Of a stretch of 64,000 bases of DNA, positions 44,638 to 58,196 are shown piece after piece. The DNA lies in NCBI GenBank assembly GCA_027924585.1, contig BSBM01000826.1, positions 15,578,001-15,642,000 on the forward strand, read 5' to 3'. The translations under genes were made by a program, and so were the position numbers. Within the stretch, counting starts at the first letter, position 1; each line of letters starts with the position of its first letter. The notes below the pieces were generated by a model, which was given only the letters and a program-made list of their open reading frames with translations, was not told the DNA's origin and did no database searches. The stretch comes from Larix kaempferi (Eukaryota; Streptophyta; Pinopsida; Pinales; Pinaceae).

Positions 44638-47600
44638 TGCTGTCCGCCAGATTGCACACCTGCAGCGGAAATCTTTCGAAAGCTGTCTCTTCACTACAAG
44701 TGAGAGAGGTGTGGCCTTGGGGGCAAGCAATGAGCCAGGTACTGTCACCTGAATCCCAGCTCCTCCGTTTAGGCAAACTCCTAACGAAGCCAAGGGGGGT
44801 AGTCCCTAAAAAAGAGTTGTCTAAGGCTCTTGTGTTTTTAAAATGTTTTTTGGTGTTGTGATGCGGATGGGTGTCGTTTAGGAGTTTTTGAAGGTGAGAG
44901 ACACAAAAATGCTTTAAGTAAGACCAAGATAACGCAATCCACGTTGCAATAGAAGATAAGAGATACATTGAATCAGATATAAATCACTCTTTACGAAAAT
45001 TAACACAAGTACTCCAATATTGGTAATAAGCAAATAAATATATGATTAAGGACCAGTGCCTTATGGAGTCAAAAATGTATAAGTGATTGGATTGTTTGAT
45101 ACAAGTGTTTCGAGAGAAATGTTCGTGAGATTGTTTTGCAGCTTATCTTGGTAAATTAAAGATTTTAGTGGTCTTGATTATTATGGCTAAGAACAAGGAT
45201 ATTCAAGAAGTGGAACCTTAACCGAGAAAAACACTGGCAACCTTTAGATGATAGATTGGGAGCACCCAGATTCAGAGAACAAGTGTTCTTACGGCTTGAC
45301 CACCCTCGAGTCTGACAGTGGATTCCCGGCACCACCTGTTTTAGGAAGTACTCAGTGATTTTGTCTTGGTTGGGGTTGTGGGTAAAATTTTAATTAATGT
45401 TATCGCTTATGAATTTAACAAGTCTTACACCTTTCTGAGTACTAGCCCAACCGTTTCCGGTTGGCAGAGCATACGGGTGTAGGACAAAGACCAAGATAAA
45501 TTAATTAAAAGGGAAGTATGGGTTGAAAAGTTTTATTATTAGAGCACTTTGTTCAACTCTCCGACAGAGAGCGCTCTTGACTTGATCTTATGACCACAGT
45601 TCAAGAGACTTGCTAATTAAAAAATGCCTAATGCAGGGAACGATGCAAGACTAATAATGCTCTCCGATAGAGAGTGCTCTTGACTTGGATTTGGCCAAGT
45701 TCAAGAGACTTTACTTCGTTTTAAGAAGCAAGAGGTAGTTGTAATATCAAGATAATTCAACTTTAAAATGATTAAATCGTGTGATAGATCAGAAAGATAT
45801 GCAATACTGCTAATATGTTACTTGCCAAATAAAATGAGAAAATTGAAAGATCTAGTGTTCTACCAAACAAATCCTAATCTAAAGGTGGGATCAACCTCCG
45901 AACAAGGTCAACCACTAGAAGCCACCAGTCTTGGAAACCTTCCAGCTAGCTGGATGTCCACAAGAAGCTGATGGGGGAACGAGAAGCTACCACAAAGTTA
46001 TGTGGCCTTTGGGATGCAATCCCAAAGTTAGCTTACTCTAGTCAAGGCTTGGAAGAGAAGCGACAAGATAAAAAATAAAATACTGAACAGAAAATAAAGT
46101 CTAATCTACCCAAGAATCTCTTTCAGGTCAAAGACCGTACTCGGGAGAGCATGGGGGTAAGGAAATTGGAAATATAAAAAGAAAAACAACTCTCCGATAG
46201 AGAGCACTCTTGATCCACTATCGGTGAGATTTAAAAGATTTCTACTTTAAACAGTTTATTGAAATGGAAACTAATCTAAGAGCATATCAGAGATTTAAGC
46301 TAGAAACTCAAACCAATCAAAGACACTACAAAACTTCCCCAAATGGGGAAGTTGGGGGTGGGGGATTAAAGACCCCACAAATCAGAGTTTTATTAAATGA
46401 GTACAATATTTAGGAATTTCAACTTTTTTGACGAAGCTTTGAAAAAATGAAATGAAACAAGCCTTAGTGGCTTTTTACAAAAGGAGAATGATAATGTCTT
46501 TGTCTTCCTGGTTCAAAACTCCTTCTTCTTTGGGTAATCTCCAAGTAATTTTGGTTTAAAACTTCTTCTTGCTTCTCTTTTCAATAACTTGTTTTCTTCA
46601 AAACAAAAAATCCAAAAAACTCATGCACCCATTATCATTAGATAATAAAACAAACTTTGAAATTAAAACTAGGTCTAATGCTTGCAAAAATGAAACTAGA
46701 TAATTTGAAATACAATGCAAGTTTAATCTTTTGATGAGATCTAATGATGCAAACGAAACTACCAAATAACAAAGTGTAAGATCTAGACTAGTAACAATGT
46801 GAATGCAAAACGAACTATGATAAGAAAGAAACTAGATCCTAACTATGTAAATGCAAAGTATGAGATCTAATCACCAACTTTGAAATGATGCAACAAAATA
46901 CTACTAACAATTTTTTGTTTGTTTTGTTGTGTTTTAGAGCTAAAGATGGGGATGGACGAGAAGGGGAAAGTAGCAAAACCTAAGGGCAAAACAAAGAGGG
47001 TGAAGGAGCTAGCAAATGGGGGTGAGAAGGCCCTAAACTAGAAGGGGGACGAGAGGATGGAGGAGAGGAGGAGAAGAGCTAGAAGGAGGAGAAGAGCTAG
47101 AAGGAGGACGAGAGGAGGGACTTGAAGGGAGACGTGAGTGGCAAGGTAAAGGGCTAAGGACAAGAGGAAGAAGGCACTAAATGAGATGGGACGAGAGGAA
47201 GAAGGTAGCTAAAGAGATGGGACGAGAAGAGCTTAAAGGAATGATGAGGTAGGACGAGAGCAAGCTTAGGGAGAAGTAGATCAAGGGCAAAGATAATGGG
47301 AAGGAAGGGAGGGCGAATGGAGAAGAAGAGAAGATGGATGGTAGGGCTAGACTAGGGCAAGGGATGAATGGGCTAGCAAATCAAATCAAAGGGATTCAAG
47401 GAAAAAAAAAAAGAGGGCTTGAAGAAAAGAAAGCCTAAGGTGACAAAGTAACCAAATTAAAAGTCTTTTTGAATAATGGATGGATCCTTGAATCTAAGAC
47501 TTCTTGCCAAATTTTTGATGTTATGAGATCGACTTTGGGAGATCTTGCAATGCACGAATGTTAGGAAAAATGGGTCCTTTGAAGAGATGGAGGAGACAAC

Positions 47601-49349
47601 CGAGTTCCAACTCCTCTTCAAACCTATGAGATCTGCAAAATGTATCACTTACAAACAAGTTTTGATCAAATCTAGTATGCGAAATTGAAAGAGATTAGAA
47701 GAGTGTTAGTATTTCCGACTACAATTCACTACTTCCAAATCACAAACAACCCAACATCAATGGACAAATTGAACTCAAATGCCCATCCTATGGACTTAAA
47801 TAGTCTTCTAAGCTTTAACAAATTTGATCAAAACAATGAACATGTAAGCAAAAACATGGAACAAGATCACCTTGATTAACTTGAAGCAATTCCCATGAAC
47901 AAGATCAACACACCATATGGACCTCTAAAGCCACTTTATTTCAATTAGCAAAAGCTATAACACATATACAATCTGGCAGAGTAAGTTTGCCCAAAATTCT
48001 CCATGAGATAATAACCCAAATGGGCCTCTCTTTATAGTAGAACCACTAGCTAAAACCCTAGGTCGAACTTGGCTTGAGTGAGAGCCAAAAACAAATAGAC
48101 ATGAAGTTAAATTCCAATCAAAACCAAGCTTGGAGAGCTAACTCGAACTTGTTGGTAGGTGACAAGTGGATAGGTGGCAAACTCGCCCTTTGGTGATGCA
48201 TGGGAAGCATCACCCATCAAATGGGCAAACTACAACTAGGATCCACGTGAGCAAGAGGTAGGATGCATGAGCTTGATGAGGAATGCGAGTGGGTTGGTAG
48301 GTGACAAGTGGAGTGATAAGGTAGGTATTAACTCGTGTTTGCAAGAAGAGCCAAGCTTTGTGATTTGATGAGTCATGAGGGTGCCTACCTTAGACTAAAT
48401 GCATATCAACCAACCCATTTACCACTTGACAACTCACTAAATCGAGTTTTGCATGGAAGAGGGCGAATTAGCTTGAGGAGATCTCTTGTTGGTGACTGGA
48501 TAGTTGACTGAAGTCACTTGGAGTTGATTGGAATCTTCATAAATGTCTATTGCCATGTCATTTAGCCTTTTATTTTATTCATTTCTGATTATTTTGGAGA
48601 GTTTTGGATTTCTCCAAAATATTCAAATTTATTAATTTAATTAATAATTTCTCTGTAAATGGCTTTTTAGAGAAAATATTAATTATGAGGTTGAATTGAC
48701 ATCCGAAAGTTGGGTTTAGCTGGTCCATGGGTCATGTGTGATTTTTGGCTTATGAAACGAGACATCAATCACTAAATTCGGACTCCGGATGACTGACATA
48801 TTACAGACTCAAATTTCTCTATTTAAACTATAGACAAATTTAATTAAAATTTTAAAAATAATTAAAAAATTAAAAACCCCAAATCCAACGCGTCCGGTAA
48901 AATTTTTTCGAAATTTTTTCTGGGGGTCCCAGAGACCTAGGACATGACCAAAACCTATTCTAATAGTGTCTAGTAGGTTTATACATATTAGTTGGACTCT
49001 AATAACCCCCCACGGCTCAGATTTTCAAAATCAGGCATTCCAGCTTTGGAGGAAGCGGGAGAAAACCTCATCGATTATACATCGCCTTAAGCAAAGTATA
49101 ATTGACAAGGGAAAAAAATCCCTGGAATACCTTAGTTGCTTAATCAAGTCATGGGAAACCGAGCCACTCAGACCCTACTAGCACACTTTGTTACAAACCC
49201 CCATGGGGCCATGGTCATGTCGACTCAAAAAACAAAACTGGCTAGACCCAAATATCTGAAACCCAGATACTCTGGAAGTGAACACTGATGTGTTCCAACA
49301 CTGGCGGCTCAATGAGGTTTCAACTATTGTACAGATACAATTGATAACA
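44638..49349 (-). mobile_element. LLR2 solo LTR in the Cop4 tail
   Basis: On the minus strand it runs from TGTTATCAATTG to GGACAGCA. Target duplications GAGCC at 44633-44637 and 49350-49354 are identical. Joining the flanks restores the AAAA...GGACTGGCT-TTGTAGAACTTCC block known from Cop1 (18750) and Cop2 (30010), so the ends are certain. At 4712 bases it is longer than the copy at 7559-10999; the 45000-48600 part holds extra low-complexity DNA. A TATAAAGAGAGG box (minus, near 48035) fits the promoter. No coding sequence is present. Confidence 0.88.
46925..47345 (+). repeat. Purine-rich block within LLR2
   Basis: The plus strand is almost all A and G, built from GGACGAGAGGA, GAAGAGCTAGAAGGAG and similar words, with an 18-bp near-tandem at 47088-47125. 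On the LTR sense strand this is a CT-rich tract downstream of the TATA box. Confidence 0.7.
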
Positions 49350-49423
49350 GAGCCAGCCATTTTTCATGCTGGATGTAGGCCTAGCCTCCATGTAGGTTTT
49401 CATCATCTTTGCGAGCAAGCCAT

Positions 49424-49890
49424 CAAGTAGGTACATCTCAAGACTTATTATATGCCTCTACAAAACCTGCAAGATCTCCCAGGACTGATTATATGCCTCT
49501 TCAAAACCTGAAGGAGCATCTTAGGACTGATTATATGCCTCTGCAAAACTTGTGTACCCTACTGTCACCTCATCATCTTCAGATCATCTCATCGTCAATG
49601 GAGCACAACCCAAATGCACATCACAATGTCTCCAGTATGGGAGGACTTTCCTACCACCATACGAGACCTCATCTACCAGCATGGGAGGCACAAACCTACC
49701 ACCACGCGAGACCCAACCCTTACATCTACCAACATGGGAGGCACAAACCTACCACCATGCGAGAATGGCTCAGGGCTTACATCTACCAACATAGGAGGCA
49801 TGAACCTACCACTATGCGAGAATGGCCCGACCTTTACATTTACCAACATAGGAGGCACGAACCTACCACTATGCGAGAATGGCCCATGTG
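49424..49890 (-). repeat. Cop4 tail arrays
   Basis: Three units of about 50 bp with GATTATATGCCTCT (49424-49560) mirror the Cop1 units at 18345-18455. Five units of 45-57 bp with GGAGGCACAAACCTACCAC (49635-49890) are a diverged version of the Cop1 array at 17815-18262. A frameshifted RNase H frame runs through them on the minus strand and gives a false long protein. Confidence 0.85.
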
Positions 49891-49911
49891 CATTTGCGTC
49901 TTCCGGACTCA

Positions 49912-51642
49912 TCACTTCCCTTTGGAAGGAACCTCGATTTGAAGTACACCAAGCTTCTCTCTGAAGTACTTGAACTTCACTTTGGCTAGTGGCTTGGTCA
50001 ACACATTGACTATCTGCTCGTCTGTCGCAACATACTGGAGCTTCACTGCTCCTCTCTGCACCATATCCCTGATATAGTGATACTTGATCTCGATGCTTCG
50101 ACTTGTCATGGAACATCGGGTTCTTAGACAACTTCACACAACTCTGGTTGTCGCAATATATACAAGTAGCATCCAACCAGAGATCAAATAAATCAAACAA
50201 TAGCTTTCTCAGCCATATTGCCTCACAACTAGCCGAACAAGCTGCGACATACTCTGCTTCGGTTGTACTCAGTGCCACGTAGGACCGCTTCCTGCTAAAC
50301 CAAGAGATCACACCTGATCCCATACTGAAGCAGCACCCCGAAGTGCTCTTCCTATCAATGGCACTGCCTGTCCAATTCGAATCAACATAACCCTCCAGGT
50401 TAATCTTCTGATTCGCATCATACTTGAGCCCATAATCCATCGTACCCTTCAGGTACCTCAGAATATACTTTGCAGCAATCAAGTGAACATGTCTCAGATC
50501 TGTCAGGAACTGGCTCAATGTGTTCACAGCAAAGCAAATATTTGGTCTCGTATTCGTCAGGTACATCAAAGATCCAATCATTTGACGATACATCGTGGCA
50601 TCAACCGACTCTGATGAAGCATCAATCAATAGCTTTAGGTTCGATGCCATAGGTGTGGCCATAGCCTTGCCGTCCATCATCCCGAACCTCTTCAAGATCT
50701 CTACTGCATACTTCCCTTGTCTAAGGAAGATTCCATCCGCACTCTGCCACACCTCCATGCTTAGAAAATAGTGCATCATACCCAAGTCCTTCATCTCGAA
50801 CTAGGCAACAAGCTTCCTCTTCGTGTCAGCAATCAACCCATCCTCACCTGTCACAAACAGGTCATATACATAAAGTAGAAGTATCACTGGGTTCCCTTCC
50901 TCAACCTTGTAGTAAAGGTTGGAATCCACTTTACTCTTGGTAAAGCCCAAACTAGTCAGGAAGCTATCACTCCTGTCGTACCACGTCCTGGGTGCCTGTT
51001 TCAATCAGTACAAGGCTTTCTTCAATTTGTACACATGAGTCTCCTTGTAGTCTATCCCTTCCTTCTGGGAGAAGCCACGTGCCACAAATCTCACCTTGTA
51101 TTTCTCTATGCTGCCATCTGCAGCATGCTTGATCTTGTAGATCCACTTGAAATCACAACAAACTTCCCTACTGGTCTCGGGACCACATCCCAGACATCAT
51201 TCTTCATGATTGACTGGTACTCCTCAATCATGGCATCCTTCCATTCTTTCTTCTCAGCTGCTTCCTCATAGTTGGAATGTTCTTTGTCAATGATGTCACA
51301 TAGCAGGGCTACATAGCTGGAGTATGGCCTCGGTCTCTTGCTTTCTTTGTGCATTCCTTCTGGAGTGCCATATCTCTCTGCATCCTGAATTGCCTCTTGT
51401 ACCCATGCTGGTTTCCTCTTGTGTGAGTTCTTCTCACGTGGTGGATCTACAGGTTCCTGTGGGTCTTCCATCTCGCGATCTTCATGATCTTCTGGATTTG
51501 TTTCATTCATTGTTGTATCTCGGATCCTGGGAACTTTAGGTTCTTCAATATCTTCAATAGGTAGTTTTCTGATGTATGTTGAGTCTTCGTCGCTTTTTCT
51601 TCGAAACAAGTCTCTCTTGTAGGTGATGGTATACGATCTTTC
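49912..51642 (-). pseudogene. pol: Cop4 pol remnant: RT and RNase H, inactivated
   Basis: It starts after the filler at GAAAGATC and matches Cop1 pol from just upstream of RT. A one-base loss near 51155 shifts the frame. A deletion near 51025 removes the RT segment with the first catalytic Asp (MDVK), and a TGA replaces Gly near 51000. The YVDD box reads YVYD (near 50865). A TAG follows near 50802 and another frame change near 50105. RNase H is mostly intact, with YVDSNW for YVDSDW. The correct C-terminus ends at 49912. Confidence 0.88.
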
Positions 51643-52270
51643 CTACAAGTCAAGTTCAATTGCATGATTAAAACATCTCATAGTTTTCAGAACAAATTCT
51701 TACGCATAAAGACATAGGTCATACAATCATGCAAGTATCTTAGCTAATGCTTCAATACAACATTTATCCATATCCCGTAACTTTCTAGATGCCTTCCATC
51801 TCTACCAGAACATTGTTAAGAGTGTGCACTACTCTCAACATGTCAGCAAAGAGGTTTCAATCTAGATAAGTAGCAATGGAGTGTTGTACAGTACCATAGG
51901 ACACTTACCCATTACTTGCATATTAGTAGTATCTTGTTCATTAATGCAACGTTTCTAACATGCATAATATACATCCTAAATCAAGGAACATAAGTATGTA
52001 CATCATTGAACAACATCATTTAAGTAATCATATATACAAGAAATGACAATTCATATACTTATCTTTGTTTGGTTGTTGGGTGGACTCCCTCTCAATCTTT
52101 GCTTGCTTGCAGGAACTACTGGAGTCTCTAATAGTGTGCACCTTAACCAATGCTGAAAATGGCCGAGAGGTTTTTCCATAGATTATTGATCTTTATTTGT
52201 TTTCCGGAGTCCAATTCTGCAGTAGCTTCTTCTACTCCTTTCATGTAATACTGAAAGTCCTCTCTAGCTT
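51643..52270 (-). other. Cop4 copy of the intron-like filler
   Basis: On the minus strand it ends GACTTGTAG|GAAAGATC, as in Cop2 and Cop3, and shares with Cop2 GATAAGTAT, AAACCTCTTTGCTGACATGT and GGAAGGCATCTAGAAAGTTA. It replaces most of protease and all of integrase. A short protease scrap (CATAAGGTGAAGCT on the minus strand, near 52285) precedes it. Confidence 0.75.
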
Positions 52271-52322
52271 CACCTTATGAGGTGGAACCTTCTAAATAAA
52301 CCCTTGCAGCTGGTTACCTTCA

Positions 52323-52860
52323 TTACAATACATATTCTTCATCACTTGAAGAATCTTCACTGTCTTCTCTTGTTCTCTTCCTTGGAGGTTCATCATCCTC
52401 TGCAGTGTGAGCATGATGTCTTTTCTTGTTGTTCTTCTTCTTGTGGGAGCTGCTTTTGTTCCTGGGACAATCTCTGGAATAGTGTCCCTTCTCATCACAA
52501 GTATAACATCGAATGTGAGAAAGATCTCTTCTGGATCCTCCAAGGTTCTCCCTCTGATTCTGGTGGTGGTGTTTACCCTTCTTGTGATGAGGATGCTCCC
52601 TCTTGTTGTTGTTCTTCCCGGTGTGTGCTGTGAGAGCTTGGTCTTCATTACCCTTCTTTTCTTCTTGAGCTACAATTCGAGCTTCTTCCTGTGAGCACTC
52701 CTCCCACAGCCTACTGAAGGTGATCAACTTTCTTCTTGCACAGATTCCTTGAATGAAGGAATCCCATGACCTAGGAAGACCATTCAAGGTGGTCATCACT
52801 ATTTCTCCATTCTCTATATCTTCTCCCACAACTTCAAGTTGTTCTTTTATCTGAGAGACC
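52323..52860 (-). pseudogene. gag: Cop4 gag, C-terminal part
   Basis: It continues the gag frame after the LLR1 insertion. LNGLPRSWDSF and the zinc knuckle CYTC...GHYSRDC (near 52470-52510) are intact, with no internal stop, then the acidic DSEDSSSDEEYVL end. Because it stays open where Cop1 is broken, it identifies the Cop1 lesions. Confidence 0.88.
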
Positions 52861-55800
52861 TGTTATCACATATATAGTAGCCGGGCTACCATACACTATT
52901 TTTCAGATTCCAGTATACTATTCAGCCAGTTCCCTTACATTTGAGATGCTGAGATGAGCATCTATTATGGATCACTATCAGATTATGGACAACAGTTTTC
53001 TTCCCGATGCCATGATTGAGTCTCAGGACACTCAGAGAGATGACCGATGTAGCCATTTAGCCATGTATACAGAGCAGTCAGTAGTGCCTAGAGTTACAAC
53101 AGCAGTTTCAAAGGACAGATGATGGTTTACATGATGAGCATTCAGGTATATGACTTAGCTGGTATATTTTGGTGTTATGGTTACATTGCTTTTATATTCA
53201 TTCTTGTAGCATGTCTTAGCATTTAGTATCGTGATCTGGCAATCATATAGATATGTGGACCTGGTTGTACTTTTATATATATTATACTGTCCCTACTTAG
53301 ACTTAGAAGTTCTTGACCTATACTCATCGGTTTTACCCTCCTTAGGGAGATTAGAGGTGATCATTCCCACCATACTTTGGCTTGCTAGTGTTGGTCTCAT
53401 TATTCATTGTCTTCATTCATTCATTACCTACCTAGTTTGTTATTCACCTTGACTTACTACTTGACTAGTGGCATGGAGGACCTTTCCCCGCTGTAGCCTT
53501 TGTATTGGATGAGCTTCCTTGTTTATTGTGTCTCGGCTCTGAGTTGGTGACAAAACTTACCTTTGGTGAGTTGGATTGTAGGCCTAAATCATTCTGGTCG
53601 GTTGTCCCGATGTTTGGCATTGGCACGAAGTCCCCCTAGTCACTAAAGATGTTGGCTAAACCTGAAACAGATAGTATTGCCATGAATACAAATTGTGAAA
53701 AGGAAATGTTATATCTATTGTGAAAAGCCAAATGAAACTGGCAAAGAAATATCAAATGTTATATCTATTGTGAAATGAAAATACCCAAGTAAACAAGATG
53801 TCTAAAAAACACACTTGGAAGAAGATAGCTCAAGTAAACAAGTGCCTTAAAAACACACCTGCAGCATGAAGCCTTATGTAAAATGTAAATCTATGCAATG
53901 TGTTTATAAACACACATAGATCAAAGGCTATGGAAACTAAAGGCCCAAAAAGCAATGGAACCTAAACTCTATATCAAAAAGATTGCTGGCCTCATTTGTA
54001 TTATGGATTGTGAGCATCTGCCAAGGTGAATAAACACTCTTTGAACAACTTACCCATTTGTGAGACACCGCCATTCCCTGTGTTATTGCTTGTCCAGTAT
54101 ATGCTATGGTGTGTATCCCCTTTCTATATCCAAAGTGTCATAGTGTTAAGTCAGTAAGTCATCCCTTGGCCTAGCCATTTTTATTTTAGCCTTCACCCTT
54201 CACTAGCAAATTGATCACAACTATGAAGTGAGTATGGTCTGAGTAATAATAATAATTAGTGACTTTATATATTTGGATTTAGATTGCCAGTAATGATTAC
54301 TTTTGTTATAATTGCTATTTGAATGGATTGTAAAGCATGCTTTAGCCTTTGACACCTTGCAGCATTGTGATGATAGCCTGAGTTATATTTTGGGTCAGTG
54401 TTGACTTGGTCAAACCCAGTTTGACCAAAAGTCAACCACAGGACATGAGGTGGCAGACCTCAGATGATGCAGAGAGATGATATGTGGTTTGGTACAGGTT
54501 ACCATGGTGGTTCTATGCAGTGGTTTCAGGCTTATGATGATGATTTGTGCTTTTCAGCACTTTTATAGATTATTATTATTTGGTCTGCCGGATATGATGG
54601 GCATTTATTTTTGACCATGCAAAGATCTATATGGTGTATGAGTAAACATCTTAGATGGATTTAGACCTTCTGAGTCCAATGGGATAGTCTATTTTCAGTT
54701 CCGGGCAGTTACAGTGATTATTAGCCTCAGTTGGCTATCTTAGTGCAGTTTTGGCCTATTAGAGGCCCTGTCAGAGCATAACAGAGATTTGATGAGTTCA
54801 CCTAGGGCGCTGTGCATGGAGGAGGTGGTCCAACCACTTGATTTGACCATATTACCCCCCTCCCAGAGAGCTTGGTGGCCTCACCTTGACAACGTAGGCA
54901 CTCCAGGAGGCAGTTTGGGCATGTTCACATTTCCTGAGGCAGTTAAAAAATGGTAAAAATGGCTACTGAAGGATTCGATTTGGGCTATTGAGGCAAGGGA
55001 TTGGCATGGGATGACTTGTGATGATGAGTGGGATGTCTTCCACACCTTCTCCAGCAGTTTCAGCTTCCAGTGGGACCCACACCATCACTTTTGGCATTTT
55101 ATATGATTTTCTGGAGCCTCCAAAGGCTCATGACTTTCCTAGAGAGGCACGATTTGGTGTCTAGCTTGATTATTTTTGGATATTGTGCCATGGGGATTGA
55201 CCAAGGGTGTTAGAAATTACCCCTTGGACCCACCATGAGCTAGATCTTATGTTTTGTCTTTCACTTTTGGTGGGACCCTCTCTCCTAGGGCGATTTGGTC
55301 CATTGATGTATTATTTTATTAGTGATCCATGTATTGTATTGTTGAGCTCATCTCAACCATTGATTAGATCATTTGATATTTTAATCTTAGCCACTCATTC
55401 AAAAAGTGGTTAGGATTTTGGCCTCTCTCCATCCTATTTAAAGGAGAGAGCTTCTCATTGTAAAGGGTCTTTGGGCTCTTGGAATCTTGATATAGAAAAA
55501 CTTTTCTGTGGAAATTTTGGTGGTCTCCTTTGCATCTGGTGTTCTTAGATGGTGATTGGAAAGTCTATTGTATCCTAGCATTTGGGCATTTGTGGAAAGA
55601 TCTATTTTTCGTGGAAACTTTGTCTTGTTTAAAGGAGGGTGAATTCATCTTGGGCGTTTTTGCAGGGGTTCTTCAACTCGCTTGGCTTGGCATTCGCTTG
55701 TATCAGGGGGTTATCATTAGTATCATTGTGATCTATGCTATTCTCTTGTTATTTCTTCTGTAGCATTAATGTTTATCTCTTGATGCAATAAATCTGATAT

Positions 55801-57084
55801 TGTTGAGGTTTATTGTGCAGGAGGGAGGACGCATTGGCTTCCTTGGGCAAATCGATTTCATACAAAACTACTTCAAATTGCTTCAAATTAATCGGGTTTG
55901 CATAGATCATCATCATCAAGGCATCTACAAGGTTATCCAGGTAAGATCCGCAGGTTTGTTCTTTTTGTCTTGGTTCCAATCCATTGGCACAACTACTTCA
56001 CTGTTAAAACCCTCATATTTCAAACCCTCATTTTACATTTTCTCAGATCCTTTTAGATCTACTTGGCTTTTGGGTAAGATATTTAAAACCCACCTCTATA
56101 GCATCCACGACAATTCGGATCTATAGTTTGGTGAGGATTGGCTTTCATTTGATCCATTTCCCAAGGCAAATTAGCCTCTCCAAGTGAGGTCGCATTTCTT
56201 GGATGGGTGAGTTTTGCTAGATTTAACACTTGGGTAGGTGAGATCCCACTTGATCCTTGTTCTCCATAATTGATAACTTACCCCTAGTGCTTCACTTTAG
56301 TGATTTTCACCTTGTGGGCCGCATTCCTCATTTTGAGGGTTGAGCTCCACTTGGGTCACTTGGTGATACATTTCAATCTCAGATCTACTGAGATCTAGCG
56401 ATTGGATGATCTTAATCTTCAAGACCCACCAGTTTTACACCTCAACATCCCTGATCTACAGTTTGGTGGACATCCAACTCCATTTGGCCCATTTTCCAAG
56501 GCACTGATCCTTCCCCCAAGGCTCACGACTTTCCTGGGTTGTGAGGTTTACTTGATGGTTGGTCTTTGTCTGACTGCTTGAACACCTAGGCATTGTCATA
56601 TCCACTCATCAAGCACAGCTAGAAATCCCTAATTGTCATATCTTTGATTTAGGACACTTTCCCTGTTTTAAGGGTCACGTTTCCCAAGGCAGTTGATTTT
56701 GACCTTTTGAAACTAGCTTTGAATCCTGGAATCATACTTCATCCTTGAATCACTGTGTGTCATCTTTCACTATCATAGCATACCTTTCCTAAGCCTCCAC
56801 AGTGGTCCTAATTCCTCATTTCTAGGGTTCCATACCTGTCACCCTACGTACTTCATTAGATTGATTTGATTTGGTGATTTGGTTGATCTCTCGTATCGGG
56901 AGTAGATCTGGGTCTCCCCCTTGCTATCTTGGCTTTGATAGCTAAAGCAAAGAGTGCCTTGGTTGGCATGACAACCATCCATTTGGGAACCAAGGCTCTC
57001 TTGGTTCACCACTTTAGTTGCCTATCTCCTCTACCATCCACCTTGGATCCACCTTTAGGGGCAACTATAAGATTAGTGATAACA
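52861..57084 (+). mobile_element. LLR1 solo LTR inside Cop4 gag
   Basis: It starts TGTTATCACA and ends AGTGATAACA, with identical target duplications AGACC at 52856-52860 and 57085-57089. At 4224 bases it is the cleanest LLR1 reference. A TATTTAAAGGAGAG box near 55435 fits a promoter, followed by CATTGTAAAGGGTC, also seen in the copy near 6690. It has no internal region. Removing it with one AGACC restores an open gag frame. Confidence 0.92.
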
Positions 57085-57436
57085 AGACCCTTGTAAAGTA
57101 GGATTGCACGGTCTCTGCATTTTGTATCTTGACATTCTTCAATTGGTTTCTCAATGTCATCTTCCTATTTATATTCCTCCCGTTAAATAAGGTGGTCAAG
57201 GCATCAAACATCTCTTTAGGTGTCTTCAGAGATGCCACATGTGGTATGAGATGGTCCTTGATAGAATCTGCAATGATTCTCTTAGCCTTAACCAGGTTCT
57301 TCTTGTGTACTGGAACCTCTTCATTCACATAAGTGTCCAATTCATTCTCTTCAACGATTAGTGTAATCCTATACTTCCATGCTCGAAAGTTATCAGCCCC
57401 TTCAAGCTTATCCTCAAGCTTGGTGTGGTGAGACAT
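57085..57436 (-). pseudogene. gag: Cop4 gag, N-terminal part
   Basis: The start codon is at 57434-57436 (MSHHTKLEDKLEG). The frame is open to the insertion point at SYFTRV. It lacks nine residues (PEGEEAKAL region) present in Cop1. Only the LLR1 insertion breaks this gag. Confidence 0.88.
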
Positions 57437-58184
57437 CTTTAATGAGAAACTCAAATGGAAATAGAAAAGCTTTAGGTCTTACCACTTGATTTGCTGAAAC
57501 TAGAGCTTGAGCTGGCTACCCTAGGGTTCGTTAGAGAAACCCTAATTTTTCAAAGTTGGAATTTGGAACTTCTTGTTGGACAGATAGATGTGCCTCCTCA
57601 AGGAGAGTTGTCCAATGTACTCAATTCCATAAATCAGTGAACAGAAACCCAAAATATATGATGCCCTAGTTTTCCTCCAGCAGTAGTGACGGGCCGAAAA
57701 ATGAAAATTCTCGGAATTAAATTCTACTTTCACGGGAAGATTCTCCTGGATGAGGCGAGTATACTGTTGACGTGTATTTTGAAAATTCCAAAAATTGACC
57801 CCTCAAAAGTGACTTGCGAATTTCGGACCTGCAGTTTCTGGTCTTTTCTATTTTTTCTGGTCCAAAGTCAAATTAGGGTTTGTCTTTCTTGGAGCTTCAC
57901 CCAACCAAAAAGTTCGAACTAGGTCTCTAAATTTCGATTTTGATGAGGATAACAAACCTGTGTTGAGAGCACTCCAAAATTCCACTTCTGTCAAAAGCCC
58001 TAATTTCCCGCAGCAGTGACAGGCCAAAAATGAACATGCTTAGAATCCAATTCTGCTTCTACAAAAAGATGCGCCTTCCTTAGGGGAGTTAGCCTAGCCT
58101 CCTTTTGCTGATGATCTGTGGAGAGAAACCCAAAAATTAAGAAGCCTAGCTTCTGTAGCTGCACATTGTCTTCTTCTCAGGTTA

Positions 58185-58196
58185 GCTCTGATACCA
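58185..58196 (-). other. Cop4 primer-binding site
   Basis: GCTCTGATACCA on the plus strand; a perfect copia PBS complement adjoining the LTR. Confidence 0.92.

Noticed and set aside
49673-50794. 373-codon open frame on the minus strand with repeated GPFSH...PPMLV units
   Set aside because: RNase H that changes frame near 50105 and then reads through the 57-bp tail array. The proper C-terminus is in another frame and ends at 49912, so this is not a repeat protein.
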